DNA of 47,116 bases from JAGOEF01 sp029564465 (GTDB taxonomy: Bacteria; Bacteroidota; Bacteroidia; Bacteroidales; ML635J-15): contig JAKQPY010000277.1 in NCBI GenBank assembly GCA_029564465.1, forward strand, positions 1-47,116, in the 5' to 3' direction. The notes beneath the pieces were generated by a model, which was not told the DNA's origin, searched no databases, and saw only the letters and a list, made by a program, of their open reading frames with translations. Both the position numbers and the translations under genes were made by a program. Positions 33,432-41,632 of the stretch are shown here, piece after piece (position 1 is the stretch's first letter; each line of letters opens with the position of its first letter).

Positions 33432-36400
33432 ATGTTTCTGCCTAAACTTACGGTAAAGCGTCCCGTTACCACGGCCATGGTTTTTTTGGCGATACTCCTT
33501 TTCGGGGTTTCTGCATGGGTTTCGCTGCCGCGCGATTTACTTCCTGCCGTTGAACTTCCCACCATTACAGTGATTACCATCTATCCGGGCGCTTCGGCCG
33601 AAGATGTCGAGAAGCAGGTAACCAATCCCCTTGAAGTGGTTCTTTCGGGCACCGAAAAACTAAAGAAAATGACCTCCTCATCCCGCGAAAATGTATCGTT
33701 TATTTCGCTGCAGTTCGAATGGGGAACCGATGTTACGGCTGCTGCAAATTCGGCACGTGACCTTATGGAACTGGCAAAAAGCAAGTTGCCGGCCGACGCC
33801 ATGAGCCCCTATATCATGAAAATAAACAGCGGGATGATTCCTGTAGTGGTATATACCATACAGGCAGAAGAAAGCTATATCGGACTAGAAAAAATAGCAT
33901 ACGATCAGATAATTGAACCACTTAAAAAAGTACCCGGGGTGGGTTCTGCCTTTATCATCGGGCAAGCCTCGCGCGAAATTAATATTCAGGTCGATCCGGT
34001 GAAGCTGAAAGCCTATAATATGAACATTGCGCAGATCAGCACCATTTTGAAGGCCGAAAACCTGAGTATTCCCGGTGGAAATATCAAGTTCGACAAATAC
34101 GATTTTGCATTGAGAATTCCCGGCGAAGTGCGTTCGGTCGAAGAATTGGGCAACATTGCTCTTGTTTCGTTTGCCAACCGGATCATCCGATTGCGCGATG
34201 TGGCAACAATTACCGACGGATACCGCGAAAAAGACGAAAGGGCATTCGGCGAAGGGCATAAGGCTGTCGGCTTGTTCATACAAAAACAATCCGATGCCAA
34301 TTCATACGAAGTGTATCTTGGTATTGTGTCCGAAATGCAGCGGATACTCAAAACACTGCCACCCGACATAAAGGCCAATATTGTTTTCGATACGGCACAA
34401 ATCATCAAGGAAGTTACAAGCAACCTCAGTTCTACCATATGGTATGCCGGTTTGTTTGTCATTCTGGTGGTCTTCCTCTTTTTGCGCGAAGTTCGGAGCA
34501 GTGTTATTGTTATCCTGACAATTCCCACCTCGCTGATTGTTGCATTTATTGCGATGAAACTGCTGGGTTACACCATCAATATTTTTTCGCTGATTTCGTT
34601 GATAATAGCCATTGGTATGGTGGTGGACAATGCCATTGTAGTACTCGAAAACATTACGCGGCATATCGAAAATGGTGTGCGCCCCAAACAGGCAGCCATT
34701 TTTGGTACCTCCGAAATGGGTAATGCCATAACCGCCAGCACCCTTACAACGATTTGTGTGTTTATTCCGCTCATGTTTACCGGTGGCATTGTGGGGATAT
34801 TGTTCAAACAGCTGGCTGTATTGGTAACCATCACCATGGCAACATCGCTGCTGGTGGCTCTCAGCCTTACACCCATGCTGGCATCGGTGATGCTGAAACC
34901 CTATGCCCAACAAAAAAAGCGGACACGTTTATATGCTTTCAGCGAAAAATGGCTTTTGTCGTTCGAAAACGCATATGCCCGTTCGCTACAGTGGGTCGTA
35001 GGTGCAAAGTTTACAGCCATTGTTTTGTCGCTGGCTTTATTTGCTTTTTCGATATTTTTGTTCACACGCATGGGAACAAACTATATTCCCGACCTTGATG
35101 CCGGTGATGTAATAACCAACATCGAAACCGAAGTGGGTACCAGTGTAGCCGAAACCGAACGCATTGCCAGGCAGGTGGAGCAGATTTACCGTGACGAAAT
35201 TCCCGAAATGGTGTCGCAATATACTGTGGTTGGACAAACCGAATCGAACCTGCTTACCGGAATTGGTTTTAAGGAAGGGAAAAACAAGGCAACTATCAGT
35301 GCACACCTGTGTCTGCCACAGGAGCGAACACGTTCGGCACAGCAGATTGCCGAGAACATCAGGCTGCGGCTTGCACAGATTCCCGAAATCGAAAACTACC
35401 AGGTTACAGGGGGTTCGATGCTGCAGAATATGTTGCTGGGCAACAACAAACCCATCGAAATAAAAATCACGGGAAAAGACTACGACCTGATTAATGCCAC
35501 TGCCATGGTTTTTGCCGAAAAGCTGAAACAACACCCCGGTTTCTCCGATGTCGAAACCAGCATCGATTTGGGAAAGCAGGAGTACCAGATAATCATCGAC
35601 AAAGATAAAGCATCAGCTGCAGGACTCAACACAGCCATGATAGCCATGCAGGTGAGGCAGGGGGTGTATGGTGCCGAAGCAGGAACCCTCAACGATGGAG
35701 GCGAGGAATATAAAATTGTGGTGAGGTTCTCGCCCGAAAACCGGAACAGCATCGACGACCTGAAAAAAATAAACCTTACCACCTTGCTGGGGAATCAGGT
35801 AAGGCTTTCGGATGTTGCCCATGTTTCGGAAGCCTATGGTCCGCTCGAAATTAAGCACGAAAGTCGCTCGCGCATTGTTACCGTAGGTGCAAACCTCAAC
35901 AATCTTGCACTAAGCGATGCCGCAGAAGTCGTAAGAAGCATGATTGACGAAACCGAAACCGATCCCTCGGTGATGGTCGATGTAGGTGGTCGTATCACCG
36001 ACCAGGAAGAATCCTTCGGGAATCTGAACTACATTTTTATCATTGGAATTTTGCTGGTTTTTATGGTGATGGCTTCGCAATTCGAGTCGCTGAAATCACC
36101 ATTTATTATTTTGTTTGCCATACCTTTTGCCTTAATCGGGGTCATACTGGCTTTTGTCATAACCGGTACCGACCTGAACATTGTTAGCTTTGTCGGAGTG
36201 ATTATGTTGCTCGGAATTGTGGTAAACAACGGCATTGTGCTGGTGGACTATACCAATCTGCTCAGGGCCAGGGGTGTGCCTGTGGTCAGGGCTGTGGTTG
36301 AATCGGGACGTTCGCGCCTCCGTCCGGTGCTGATGACATCGCTTACTACCATTCTGGCTATGATTCCTATGCTATTCAGTAGAAGTATGGGCTCCGAACT

Positions 36401-36527
36401 CTGGGTACCACTGGCCATTACCATGACAGGCGGTATGCTGGTGTCGCTGCTGATTACCCTATATCTGGTGCCCTGCATTTATCTGAGCCTGAACCATCGT
36501 GCCCTGAAAAACGAAAAAAACCATTAA
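33432..36527 (+). CDS. RND multidrug efflux permease (AcrB/HAE1 family)
   Basis: A proton-driven inner-membrane pump of 1,031 aa with the usual duplicated layout: TM1, a large periplasmic loop, TM2-6, then the same again. The N-terminus FLPKLTVKRPVTTAMVFLAI and LPRDLLPAVELPTITV are family hallmarks, as is GIVVNNGIVLVDYTN in the second half. The TM4 proton-relay motif reads GMVVDNAIVVLEN, so the second of the two AcrB Asp residues is Asn, as in many non-enterobacterial members. Substrate is unknown; lipophilic drugs, bile salts or dyes are typical. It is followed 4 nt later by the PG0541-like gene. Confidence 0.97.
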   Translation: MFLPKLTVKRPVTTAMVFLAILLFGVSAWVSLPRDLLPAVELPTITVITIYPGASAEDVEKQVTNPLEVVLSGTEKLKKMTSSSRENVSFISLQFEWGTDVTAAANSARDLMELAKSKLPADAMSPYIMKINSGMIPVVVYTIQAEESYIGLEKIAYDQIIEPLKKVPGVGSAFIIGQASREINIQVDPVKLKAYNMNIAQISTILKAENLSIPGGNIKFDKYDFALRIPGEVRSVEELGNIALVSFANRIIRLRDVATITDGYREKDERAFGEGHKAVGLFIQKQSDANSYEVYLGIVSEMQRILKTLPPDIKANIVFDTAQIIKEVTSNLSSTIWYAGLFVILVVFLFLREVRSSVIVILTIPTSLIVAFIAMKLLGYTINIFSLISLIIAIGMVVDNAIVVLENITRHIENGVRPKQAAIFGTSEMGNAITASTLTTICVFIPLMFTGGIVGILFKQLAVLVTITMATSLLVALSLTPMLASVMLKPYAQQKKRTRLYAFSEKWLLSFENAYARSLQWVVGAKFTAIVLSLALFAFSIFLFTRMGTNYIPDLDAGDVITNIETEVGTSVAETERIARQVEQIYRDEIPEMVSQYTVVGQTESNLLTGIGFKEGKNKATISAHLCLPQERTRSAQQIAENIRLRLAQIPEIENYQVTGGSMLQNMLLGNNKPIEIKITGKDYDLINATAMVFAEKLKQHPGFSDVETSIDLGKQEYQIIIDKDKASAAGLNTAMIAMQVRQGVYGAEAGTLNDGGEEYKIVVRFSPENRNSIDDLKKINLTTLLGNQVRLSDVAHVSEAYGPLEIKHESRSRIVTVGANLNNLALSDAAEVVRSMIDETETDPSVMVDVGGRITDQEESFGNLNYIFIIGILLVFMVMASQFESLKSPFIILFAIPFALIGVILAFVITGTDLNIVSFVGVIMLLGIVVNNGIVLVDYTNLLRARGVPVVRAVVESGRSRLRPVLMTSLTTILAMIPMLFSRSMGSELWVPLAITMTGGMLVSLLITLYLVPCIYLSLNHRALKNEKNH

Positions 36528-36531
36528 ACCT

Positions 36532-36837
36532 ATGAAAGCAATTTACATTTCGTGCAATGTGAGTACCACCCACATAATAACAGCCATACTTGATGATGCG
36601 TCGGTAAACGGTTATCAGATTTTCGACAACGTGGCAGCGCGATTGCCCCTTGGTAACCACAGGATGGACAATACCGTATGGCCCGGCTACAACAATGTGG
36701 TGTTTGTGCAGGGCATTGACGATTCAGCCGCAGCCGGTCTGGTTGAAGCCCTCAGGGAATATAACCGCAATGCTTTCAACAAAGACGAACTCATTGGCGT
36801 AAGTGTATGGAATGTTGAAACGTTTTTTTTCGGGTAG
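36532..36837 (+). CDS. PG0541-like small transporter-associated protein
   Basis: A 101-aa soluble protein with no signal peptide, located 4 nt after the RND permease. The sequence (MKAIYISCNVSTTHIITAIL at the start, LVEALREYNRN near the end) resembles small proteins often found after RND pumps in Bacteroidota and named after Porphyromonas PG0541. The predicted beta-alpha-beta pattern suggests a ferredoxin- or PII-like fold. Its role is unknown; a cytoplasmic sensor or modulator of the pump is a reasonable guess from position only. Confidence 0.82.
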   Translation: MKAIYISCNVSTTHIITAILDDASVNGYQIFDNVAARLPLGNHRMDNTVWPGYNNVVFVQGIDDSAAAGLVEALREYNRNAFNKDELIGVSVWNVETFFFG

Positions 36838-36861
36838 GATAATTACAGGTCGGGTTGGATA

Positions 36862-36959
36862 TGTCAAATGTCAAAAGTCAAATGTGGGGAGTGCTGTCGG
36901 GAATAATCCCCTCCATCTAACCCGTTTCAAAACATCTGACATCAGACATCTGACATTTG
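36862..36959. repeat. Short-period repeats and imperfect hairpin after the efflux operon
   Basis: TGTCAAATGTCAAAAGTCAAATG (in two overlapping parts, 36862-36884) faces ACATCTGACATCAGACATC and TGACATTTG (36932-36959). The motifs are ~7-10 bp units of TGTCARATG in opposite orientation, separated by about 48 bp, which can fold into an imperfect long stem. This fills the convergent gap between the efflux operon and the next gene. Confidence 0.55.
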
Positions 36960-36970
36960 CCATTTTTGCC

Positions 36971-37276
36971 TTACTCAGTTTTGTCGTACACTTCCAGGGC
37001 TGTCGGGAGGCAGGAGGCAACACCTTTTAGTCCGCATACCGAGAGGGTAATCAGAATTGTGTCGCGTATTTCGTCGCGGGTAGCGCCCAGTTTTTTTGCC
37101 ATGGGAACATGGTAATAAATGGCGGTAGTGTCGCCCAATGATGCCTTGATACCGATGTAAACCAGTTGCTTGGTTTTTGCGTCGAGGCCGGTGGTGTTTT
37201 TTAAGGCTTCAATTAAGCCGTTGAATGCTCCGGCAACTTCGGGTGCTTCCTGTTGAAAAACTTCGAGTGGATTCAT
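36971..37276 (-). CDS. Carboxymuconolactone decarboxylase-like (AhpD-fold) protein without CxxC
   Basis: A 101-aa all-helical protein of the CMD/AhpD superfamily: KTKQLVYIGIKASLGD followed by YYHVPMAKKLGATRDEIRD and a terminal helix with VCGLKGVASCLPTALEVYD. Most AhpD-like members carry a redox CxxC just before the conserved His; here the segment is GDTTAIYYH, with no Cys. Peroxidase or disulfide activity by the usual mechanism is therefore unlikely. No partner gene is adjacent; it lies alone between the efflux operon and a lipoprotein gene 46 nt away. Function unknown. Confidence 0.85.
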   Translation of the reverse strand: MNPLEVFQQEAPEVAGAFNGLIEALKNTTGLDAKTKQLVYIGIKASLGDTTAIYYHVPMAKKLGATRDEIRDTILITLSVCGLKGVASCLPTALEVYDKTE

Positions 37277-37322
37277 ATCGAGTAATTATTTGTTTTATGA
37301 CGGAATTCAAATTTGTAAAGTA

Positions 37323-38429
37323 TTATTTCACTTCGATGAAATCGCCGAATACTGCCAGTCGTTTACCTGTTTCAGCATCAAACAACTGAACATAATCACC
37401 ATAGGCTTCGTTGCCTTCCATGATAATTTTATTCTTATACATGCTCAATGTCACCTTGTTATAATACTCCGAGTGCGAGGCATTAATTTGCTTTACATCG
37501 GCAGTCCACTTCATTTTTCCGGTATTCATGTCGAAGCAATGCAGGCTAGAGCCGGTGGCTATCGGATGGTAATTGGCAATATACAGCAAATGTCCCTGTA
37601 GAATTAAATCGCATGCCGCACTGCTGTAAGGTATTTCGAAAGTGTACCGTGTGTTGTCGGTCATCTGTACCAAAAAACGGTCGTCGGCCTTCGATACAAT
37701 GCCAATCAGGCTTTTTTCGTTTTCATCGAGAATAATTCCATTGGCTGTTTTGTCGTATTCGCTGGTTGAGAAGTCGTCCATCGACAGAACAATGGTTTTG
37801 TTTTTATCGGCAAAGGCAATGTGTGAACTAAAAATCATCTGGCACCCGGTAAGGCCGTAAAAATACAGGTATCGATTGTACTCGTTGGTGTTGGGATCAG
37901 GGTGGGTGATATAGGTGTGTTCAAGCTCCGTACGCATGATTTCAGTGCCGCCGGCATTGTATTTACAAATTGTATATCGGGTGGTGTACATGTTTTCCAT
38001 AAACATGATGATGTCGTTCTGGTACGGCAGCAGGTAAATGGAGTACTCATGAACCTCGGGCAGCGGCCTTTCTACCGGCAGTTTTATAGTACCCGTCTGC
38101 TTCTTCCCTTCAACAATGTTGATGTTGTAAATGCCTTTTTCCTCGTTTTTATCAACGATATACGACCTCCCGTTAAGATAGACCGAATCGGTCACAATAT
38201 TCCGGAACCGGTGTGCATACTTCGAACATGTTTTAAAATGTTTTGCCGGAATACCATCTATCAGCACGGCATTGTTCGCATCAAGATCAATAAAGTAGTT
38301 ATCAAACGCATACAAATTGCTGCATTCTTCGGCTTCAATCACTACCTTATCCTGAGTGTTATTATTCGCATTCTGCGGCGATGAGCATGCCAGCAAACCG
38401 ATAATTGCGAGGATGAGGATGGGTTTCAT
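37323..38429 (-). CDS. Lipoprotein with PQQ-like beta-propeller
   Basis: A 368-aa lipoprotein with signal MKPILILAIIGLLAC (Cys15). The chain after a short linker has repeated beta-strand units such as LILQGHLLYIANYHPI and SLHCFDMNTGKMKWTADVK, the latter typical of PQQ/propeller blades, and ends YVQLFDAETGKRLAVFGDF. These propellers usually serve in protein binding or scaffolding. There are no catalytic residues to point to. It lies 46 nt upstream of the CMD-like gene on the same strand. Confidence 0.8.
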   Translation of the reverse strand: MKPILILAIIGLLACSSPQNANNNTQDKVVIEAEECSNLYAFDNYFIDLDANNAVLIDGIPAKHFKTCSKYAHRFRNIVTDSVYLNGRSYIVDKNEEKGIYNINIVEGKKQTGTIKLPVERPLPEVHEYSIYLLPYQNDIIMFMENMYTTRYTICKYNAGGTEIMRTELEHTYITHPDPNTNEYNRYLYFYGLTGCQMIFSSHIAFADKNKTIVLSMDDFSTSEYDKTANGIILDENEKSLIGIVSKADDRFLVQMTDNTRYTFEIPYSSAACDLILQGHLLYIANYHPIATGSSLHCFDMNTGKMKWTADVKQINASHSEYYNKVTLSMYKNKIIMEGNEAYGDYVQLFDAETGKRLAVFGDFIEVK

Positions 38430-38483
38430 GGGCGGTGTTTTGGATATTTGGTGGGTAGATTGTGTCGAAGAATGAAATTTCGA

Positions 38484-39485
38484 TTATTTCGTTTTATTTT
38501 CTAATATTTTCAAACTTTCCAGATAATTTTTTTCGGCTTCACTCAATGTTTTTTGTTGATACTTTTTGTACTCTGTCGTCGCCTTTTCAATGGCAATTTC
38601 ATGACTTACAGAGCCAGCACCCTGCAATAATTTTTCACCGCTTATTGTCAGGATTTTATCCAAATGTTCAGCCCAATCTTTCATTGTCATTATCTGTTCT
38701 CTTTCGGCTTGACGCTCTGCAAAATCCAAATACCCTGATACAATTTGTCCGAGCGAGCGAAGTTCCTTTTCGTCCAAGTAATTTTTTGCTACCACAACAT
38801 CTTTCAGGTAGGGACGATTGCCCGAGAAAGTCATCAGACCCATAAATTCTTTTTCGGCATCAGCGCGGGTATAAATTACCTCGGCTGCTGTTTGTCCATG
38901 TACAGCATAATGAATTTTGTTTTGAACTTTTTTGAAAAATGCAATCGAAATTTCAGTATCAGGGTCATAATCTATACTCGTTGCGTAAATATCAAGTACC
39001 TGACGATAAAATACTTTCTCTGATGAACGAATATCGCGTATTCGTTGTAATAATTCTTTCCAATAGCCTCCTCCTCCCAGATTTTTAAGGCGTTCATCAT
39101 CCATCGTAAAACCTTTGCGGATATATTCGTTAAGACGTTTTGTTGCCCATTGACGAAATTGCGTGCCACGCTGCGATTTTACCCTATACCCTACTGAAAT
39201 AATAACATCAAGATTGTAATGTTTTACCGAAATTTCCTGCGTTTTCCCTTCAATTGCACCATGTTGAGTGGTATGTCGGAAAATCCGACACACCTCTTCT
39301 TCATTTAATTCACCTTCCTTAAAAACATTTAATATGTGTTCGGTAATGGTAGTTCGGGCTTTTCCAAAAAGCAATGCCATTTGGTCTTGATTTAGCCACA
39401 CTGTTTCATCCTCAAACCGAACATCTACCGAAATTTTTTCGTCTTCTGTTTTGAATAAAATAAAATCGGAATGGTTCTTATTCAT
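38484..39485 (-). CDS. RhuM-family protein
   Basis: A 333-aa member of the RhuM family (virulence RhuM, named from Salmonella SPI-3). The family core is clear: VWLNQDQMALLFGKARTTIT (a helix-turn-helix-like element near residue 30), KHYNLDVIISVGYRVKSQRG, then FRQWATKRLNEYIRKGFTMD. The C-terminal helical part ends in a coiled-coil-like stretch (TTEYKKYQQKTLSEAEKNYL). RhuM genes are patchily distributed and often sit on islands; their biochemical role is not established. It starts 29 nt after a 51-codon ORF and probably shares its promoter. Confidence 0.9.
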   Translation of the reverse strand: MNKNHSDFILFKTEDEKISVDVRFEDETVWLNQDQMALLFGKARTTITEHILNVFKEGELNEEEVCRIFRHTTQHGAIEGKTQEISVKHYNLDVIISVGYRVKSQRGTQFRQWATKRLNEYIRKGFTMDDERLKNLGGGGYWKELLQRIRDIRSSEKVFYRQVLDIYATSIDYDPDTEISIAFFKKVQNKIHYAVHGQTAAEVIYTRADAEKEFMGLMTFSGNRPYLKDVVVAKNYLDEKELRSLGQIVSGYLDFAERQAEREQIMTMKDWAEHLDKILTISGEKLLQGAGSVSHEIAIEKATTEYKKYQQKTLSEAEKNYLESLKILENKTK

Positions 39486-39514
39486 ATTGCGTTATGTTGT
39501 TTTTTATAATTGAA

Positions 39515-39670
39515 TTATCCTAAATCTTTTTCCTTGGTGTTCCAACGAATTGAAGCAAGACAGTTGATTTGTACCTCCACTAAAGCCAAAATTGATGACC
39601 TCAAGGTCTCATTGTCCATTAAATATGGGTCTTGCAGTTCAGAGATATTGTAATTTATTCGTTTAGGCAT
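39515..39670 (-). CDS. Small 51-aa protein upstream of rhuM, unrecognised
   Basis: ATG at 39670, stop TAA at 39517-39515, 51 residues. It begins MPKRINYNISELQDP and has a mid section LRSSILALVEVQINCLAS that could be an amphipathic helix, and a charged end NTKEKDLG. No signal peptide and no family recognised. It is supported by a perfect TAnnTTTG box 11 nt upstream and by its position 29 nt before rhuM on the same strand. It could instead be a leader or chance frame. Confidence 0.5.
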   Translation of the reverse strand: MPKRINYNISELQDPYLMDNETLRSSILALVEVQINCLASIRWNTKEKDLG

Positions 39671-39680
39671 ATTTAAAAAT

Positions 39681-39688
39681 CAAATATA
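39681..39688 (-). promoter_or_regulatory. Predicted -7 box of the 51-aa ORF/rhuM unit
   Basis: The minus strand reads TATATTTG, 11 nt before the ATG at 39670, so the transcript would be nearly leaderless. A GGAGG run at 39699-39693 lies upstream of the box and would not be transcribed. Confidence 0.45.
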
Positions 39689-39732
39689 ATGCACCTCCTC
39701 TCTGAGTTGGTAAAAATGTATACACAAGTTCA

Positions 39733-39782
39733 CAGAGATTCGTTGTGCAAATTAGGCATATAATTGCACAAAAAGAACTCTG
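39733..39782. repeat. Nested inverted repeat upstream of the rhuM unit
   Basis: Inner arms TTGTGCAA (39743-39750) and TTGCACAA (39764-39771) are perfect over 8 bp. Outer arms CAGAG (39733-39737) and CTCTG (39778-39782) extend the dyad. It lies about 45-95 bp upstream of the predicted promoter, where an operator could be. The rest of 39783-39919 shows nothing I can support. Confidence 0.45.
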
Positions 39783-39919
39783 GTTTGCAAAAATATTTGC
39801 TTTGCGAAATTGTCGGGGTTATTACTTGATAGTGAATTGTATTTCTGTTTTTCACCGCAATATACTAACCCGTTTTACAAGGATTCTCAGTATACAAACC
39901 GGGAATGGTTAACACTCTG

Positions 39920-39941
39920 GCAATTTACTTCTACAAATTGC
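39920..39941. repeat. Short inverted repeat just after glyS
   Basis: GCAATTT and AAATTGC form a perfect 7-bp stem with an 8-nt loop, beginning 7 nt after the glyS stop. There is no T run, so it is a weak candidate for a terminator or mRNA end. Confidence 0.35.
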
Positions 39942-39947
39942 TCATTA

Positions 39948-41483
39948 CTACAGCATCTTTAGCAAATTCCTGATGTCGGTTTTCTCGCGGATAATGTCGC
40001 CGATGGCATCAATAGTCACACGCTCCTGCTGCATGCTGTCGCGGTAGCGTATGGTTACGGTGTTGTCGGTGGTGGTTTGGTGGTCAACTGTGATGCAGAA
40101 GGGTGTGCCCACAGCATCCTGACGACGGTAGCGGCGACCGATAGAGTCTTTTTCGTCGTACTGGCACACTACGTCGTACTTAAGTCCATCGATAATCTGC
40201 CGGGCTATTTCGGGCAGTCCGTCTTTTTTTACCAGTGGCATAATGGCTGCTTTTACCGGTGCCAGCGGAGCCGGAATACGAAGTACCACACGGGTTTCGT
40301 CGCCCACCTGCTCTTCGCAGTAGGCCGCCGACATCAGCATCAGAAACGTGCGGTCGAGGCCAATGGATGTTTCAACCACGTAGGGCACAAAGCTTTCGTT
40401 GGTTTCGGGGTCGAAATAGTTCATTTTTTTACCCGAAAATTCCTGATGCTTCATCAAATCGAAATCAGTACGCGAGTGAATACCTTCGATTTCTTTAAAC
40501 CCAAACGGGAAATCGAATTCGATGTCGTAGGCGGCATTGGCATAGTGCGCCAGTTTGTCGTGTTTGTGCCAGCGGTATTTGGCCGTATCGAATCCAAACG
40601 AGTGATGCCATTTCATGCGTTTTTCGCGCCATTGTTCGAACCATTCGAGTTCGGTGCCGGGTTTTACAAAATACTGCATTTCCATTTGCTCGAACTCGCG
40701 CATACGGAAAATGAATTGACGAGCTACAATTTCGTTGCGAAACGCCTTTCCGGTTTGGGCTATACCAAACGGAAGCTTCATACGTCCGGTTTTCATCACG
40801 TTCAGAAAATTCACAAAAATACCCTGAGCGGTTTCGGGGCGCAGGTAGATAACATCAGCACCTTCGGCCACCGAACCCATCTTGGTGTCGAACATCAGGT
40901 TGAACTGCCGCACATCGGTCCAGTTGCGTGAACCCGACACGGGGCATACGATACCCAACTCTTCGATGAGGGCTTTCACCGCCTGCAAATCGCTGCCTTC
41001 GAGGGCGGCAACCATTTTTTTCCTAACCTCATCTATTTTTGCCGAATACTCAAGTACCCGAGCATTGGTCGAGCGGAACATACCTGCATCGAAACTGTCG
41101 CCAAAGCGCTTGGCCGCTTTTTCTACTTCCTTCTCGATTTTATCTTCGAGTTTCAGAATGTAGTCTTCGATAAGTACATCAGCACGATAACGCTTCTTGG
41201 AATCTTTGTTGTCGATAAGCGGGTCGTTGAATGCATCAACATGGCCCGAAGCTTTCCACACGGTGGGGTGCATGAAAATGGCCGCATCAATACCCACCAC
41301 TTCTTCGTTCATCTGGGTCATGGCCCGCCACCAGTAGTCGCGTATGTTGTTTTTAAGTGCAGCACCGTTCTGACCATAGTCGTACACCGCGCTTAAACCG
41401 TCGTAAATCTCACTCGATTGAAAAATAAAACCGTATTCTTTGCAATGCGATATCAGTTTTTTAAATAATTCTTCTCCGCTCAT
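39948..41483 (-). CDS. glyS: Glycyl-tRNA synthetase, homodimeric class II type
   Basis: Charges tRNA-Gly. This is the single-chain, eukaryote/archaea-like dimeric type (also called GlyQS), not the alpha2-beta2 E. coli form. Class II motifs are FRNEIVARQFIFRMREFEQME (motif 2, in overlapping parts), LRPETAQGIFVNF and GLDRTFLMLM (motif 3). The anticodon-binding domain (about 410-511) contains APVKAAIMPLV and SIGRRYRRQDAVGTPFCITVD. The length of 511 aa is normal. It has its own promoter and no operon partner. Confidence 0.97.
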   Translation of the reverse strand: MSGEELFKKLISHCKEYGFIFQSSEIYDGLSAVYDYGQNGAALKNNIRDYWWRAMTQMNEEVVGIDAAIFMHPTVWKASGHVDAFNDPLIDNKDSKKRYRADVLIEDYILKLEDKIEKEVEKAAKRFGDSFDAGMFRSTNARVLEYSAKIDEVRKKMVAALEGSDLQAVKALIEELGIVCPVSGSRNWTDVRQFNLMFDTKMGSVAEGADVIYLRPETAQGIFVNFLNVMKTGRMKLPFGIAQTGKAFRNEIVARQFIFRMREFEQMEMQYFVKPGTELEWFEQWREKRMKWHHSFGFDTAKYRWHKHDKLAHYANAAYDIEFDFPFGFKEIEGIHSRTDFDLMKHQEFSGKKMNYFDPETNESFVPYVVETSIGLDRTFLMLMSAAYCEEQVGDETRVVLRIPAPLAPVKAAIMPLVKKDGLPEIARQIIDGLKYDVVCQYDEKDSIGRRYRRQDAVGTPFCITVDHQTTTDNTVTIRYRDSMQQERVTIDAIGDIIREKTDIRNLLKML

Positions 41484-41499
41484 ATTTGTAAGTTTTGGG

Positions 41500-41507
41500 C
41501 AAAAATA
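41500..41507 (-). promoter_or_regulatory. Predicted -7 box of glyS
   Basis: The minus strand reads TATTTTTG, 16 nt before the ATG, with a possible -33 TTTTG at 41537-41533, 25 nt upstream of it. Confidence 0.42.
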
Positions 41508-41581
41508 GTAATAATCACCGGTTGCCGAACAACAAAATATTTTGGTAACGAAATTGTTTTTTTTATTTAATATTAATTTGC

Positions 41582-41589
41582 TATATTTG
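41582..41589 (+). promoter_or_regulatory. Predicted -7 box of the giant HYR protein gene
   Basis: TATATTTG is a full TAnnTTTG match, 43 nt before the ATG at 41633; a TTG at 41554-41556 is a possible -33 element. Confidence 0.5.
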
Positions 41590-41632
41590 TATAAGCAGTT
41601 TGGTTTATTATCGTAACATAATATATTGATTT

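Noticed and set aside
34302..34913. A 203-residue minus-strand frame inside the RND permease gene
   Set aside because: It lies wholly opposite well-conserved permease motifs and its His/Asn/Gly-rich translation is typical of an antisense shadow.
36862..36959. Possible CRISPR array
   Set aside because: The units are only 7-10 bp, irregular and in two opposite orientations, with no spacers of constant length and no cas genes in the window.
38484..39670. RhuM/51-aa pair as a confirmed toxin-antitoxin system
   Set aside because: Neither protein matches a known toxin or antitoxin, and the layout alone is not enough.
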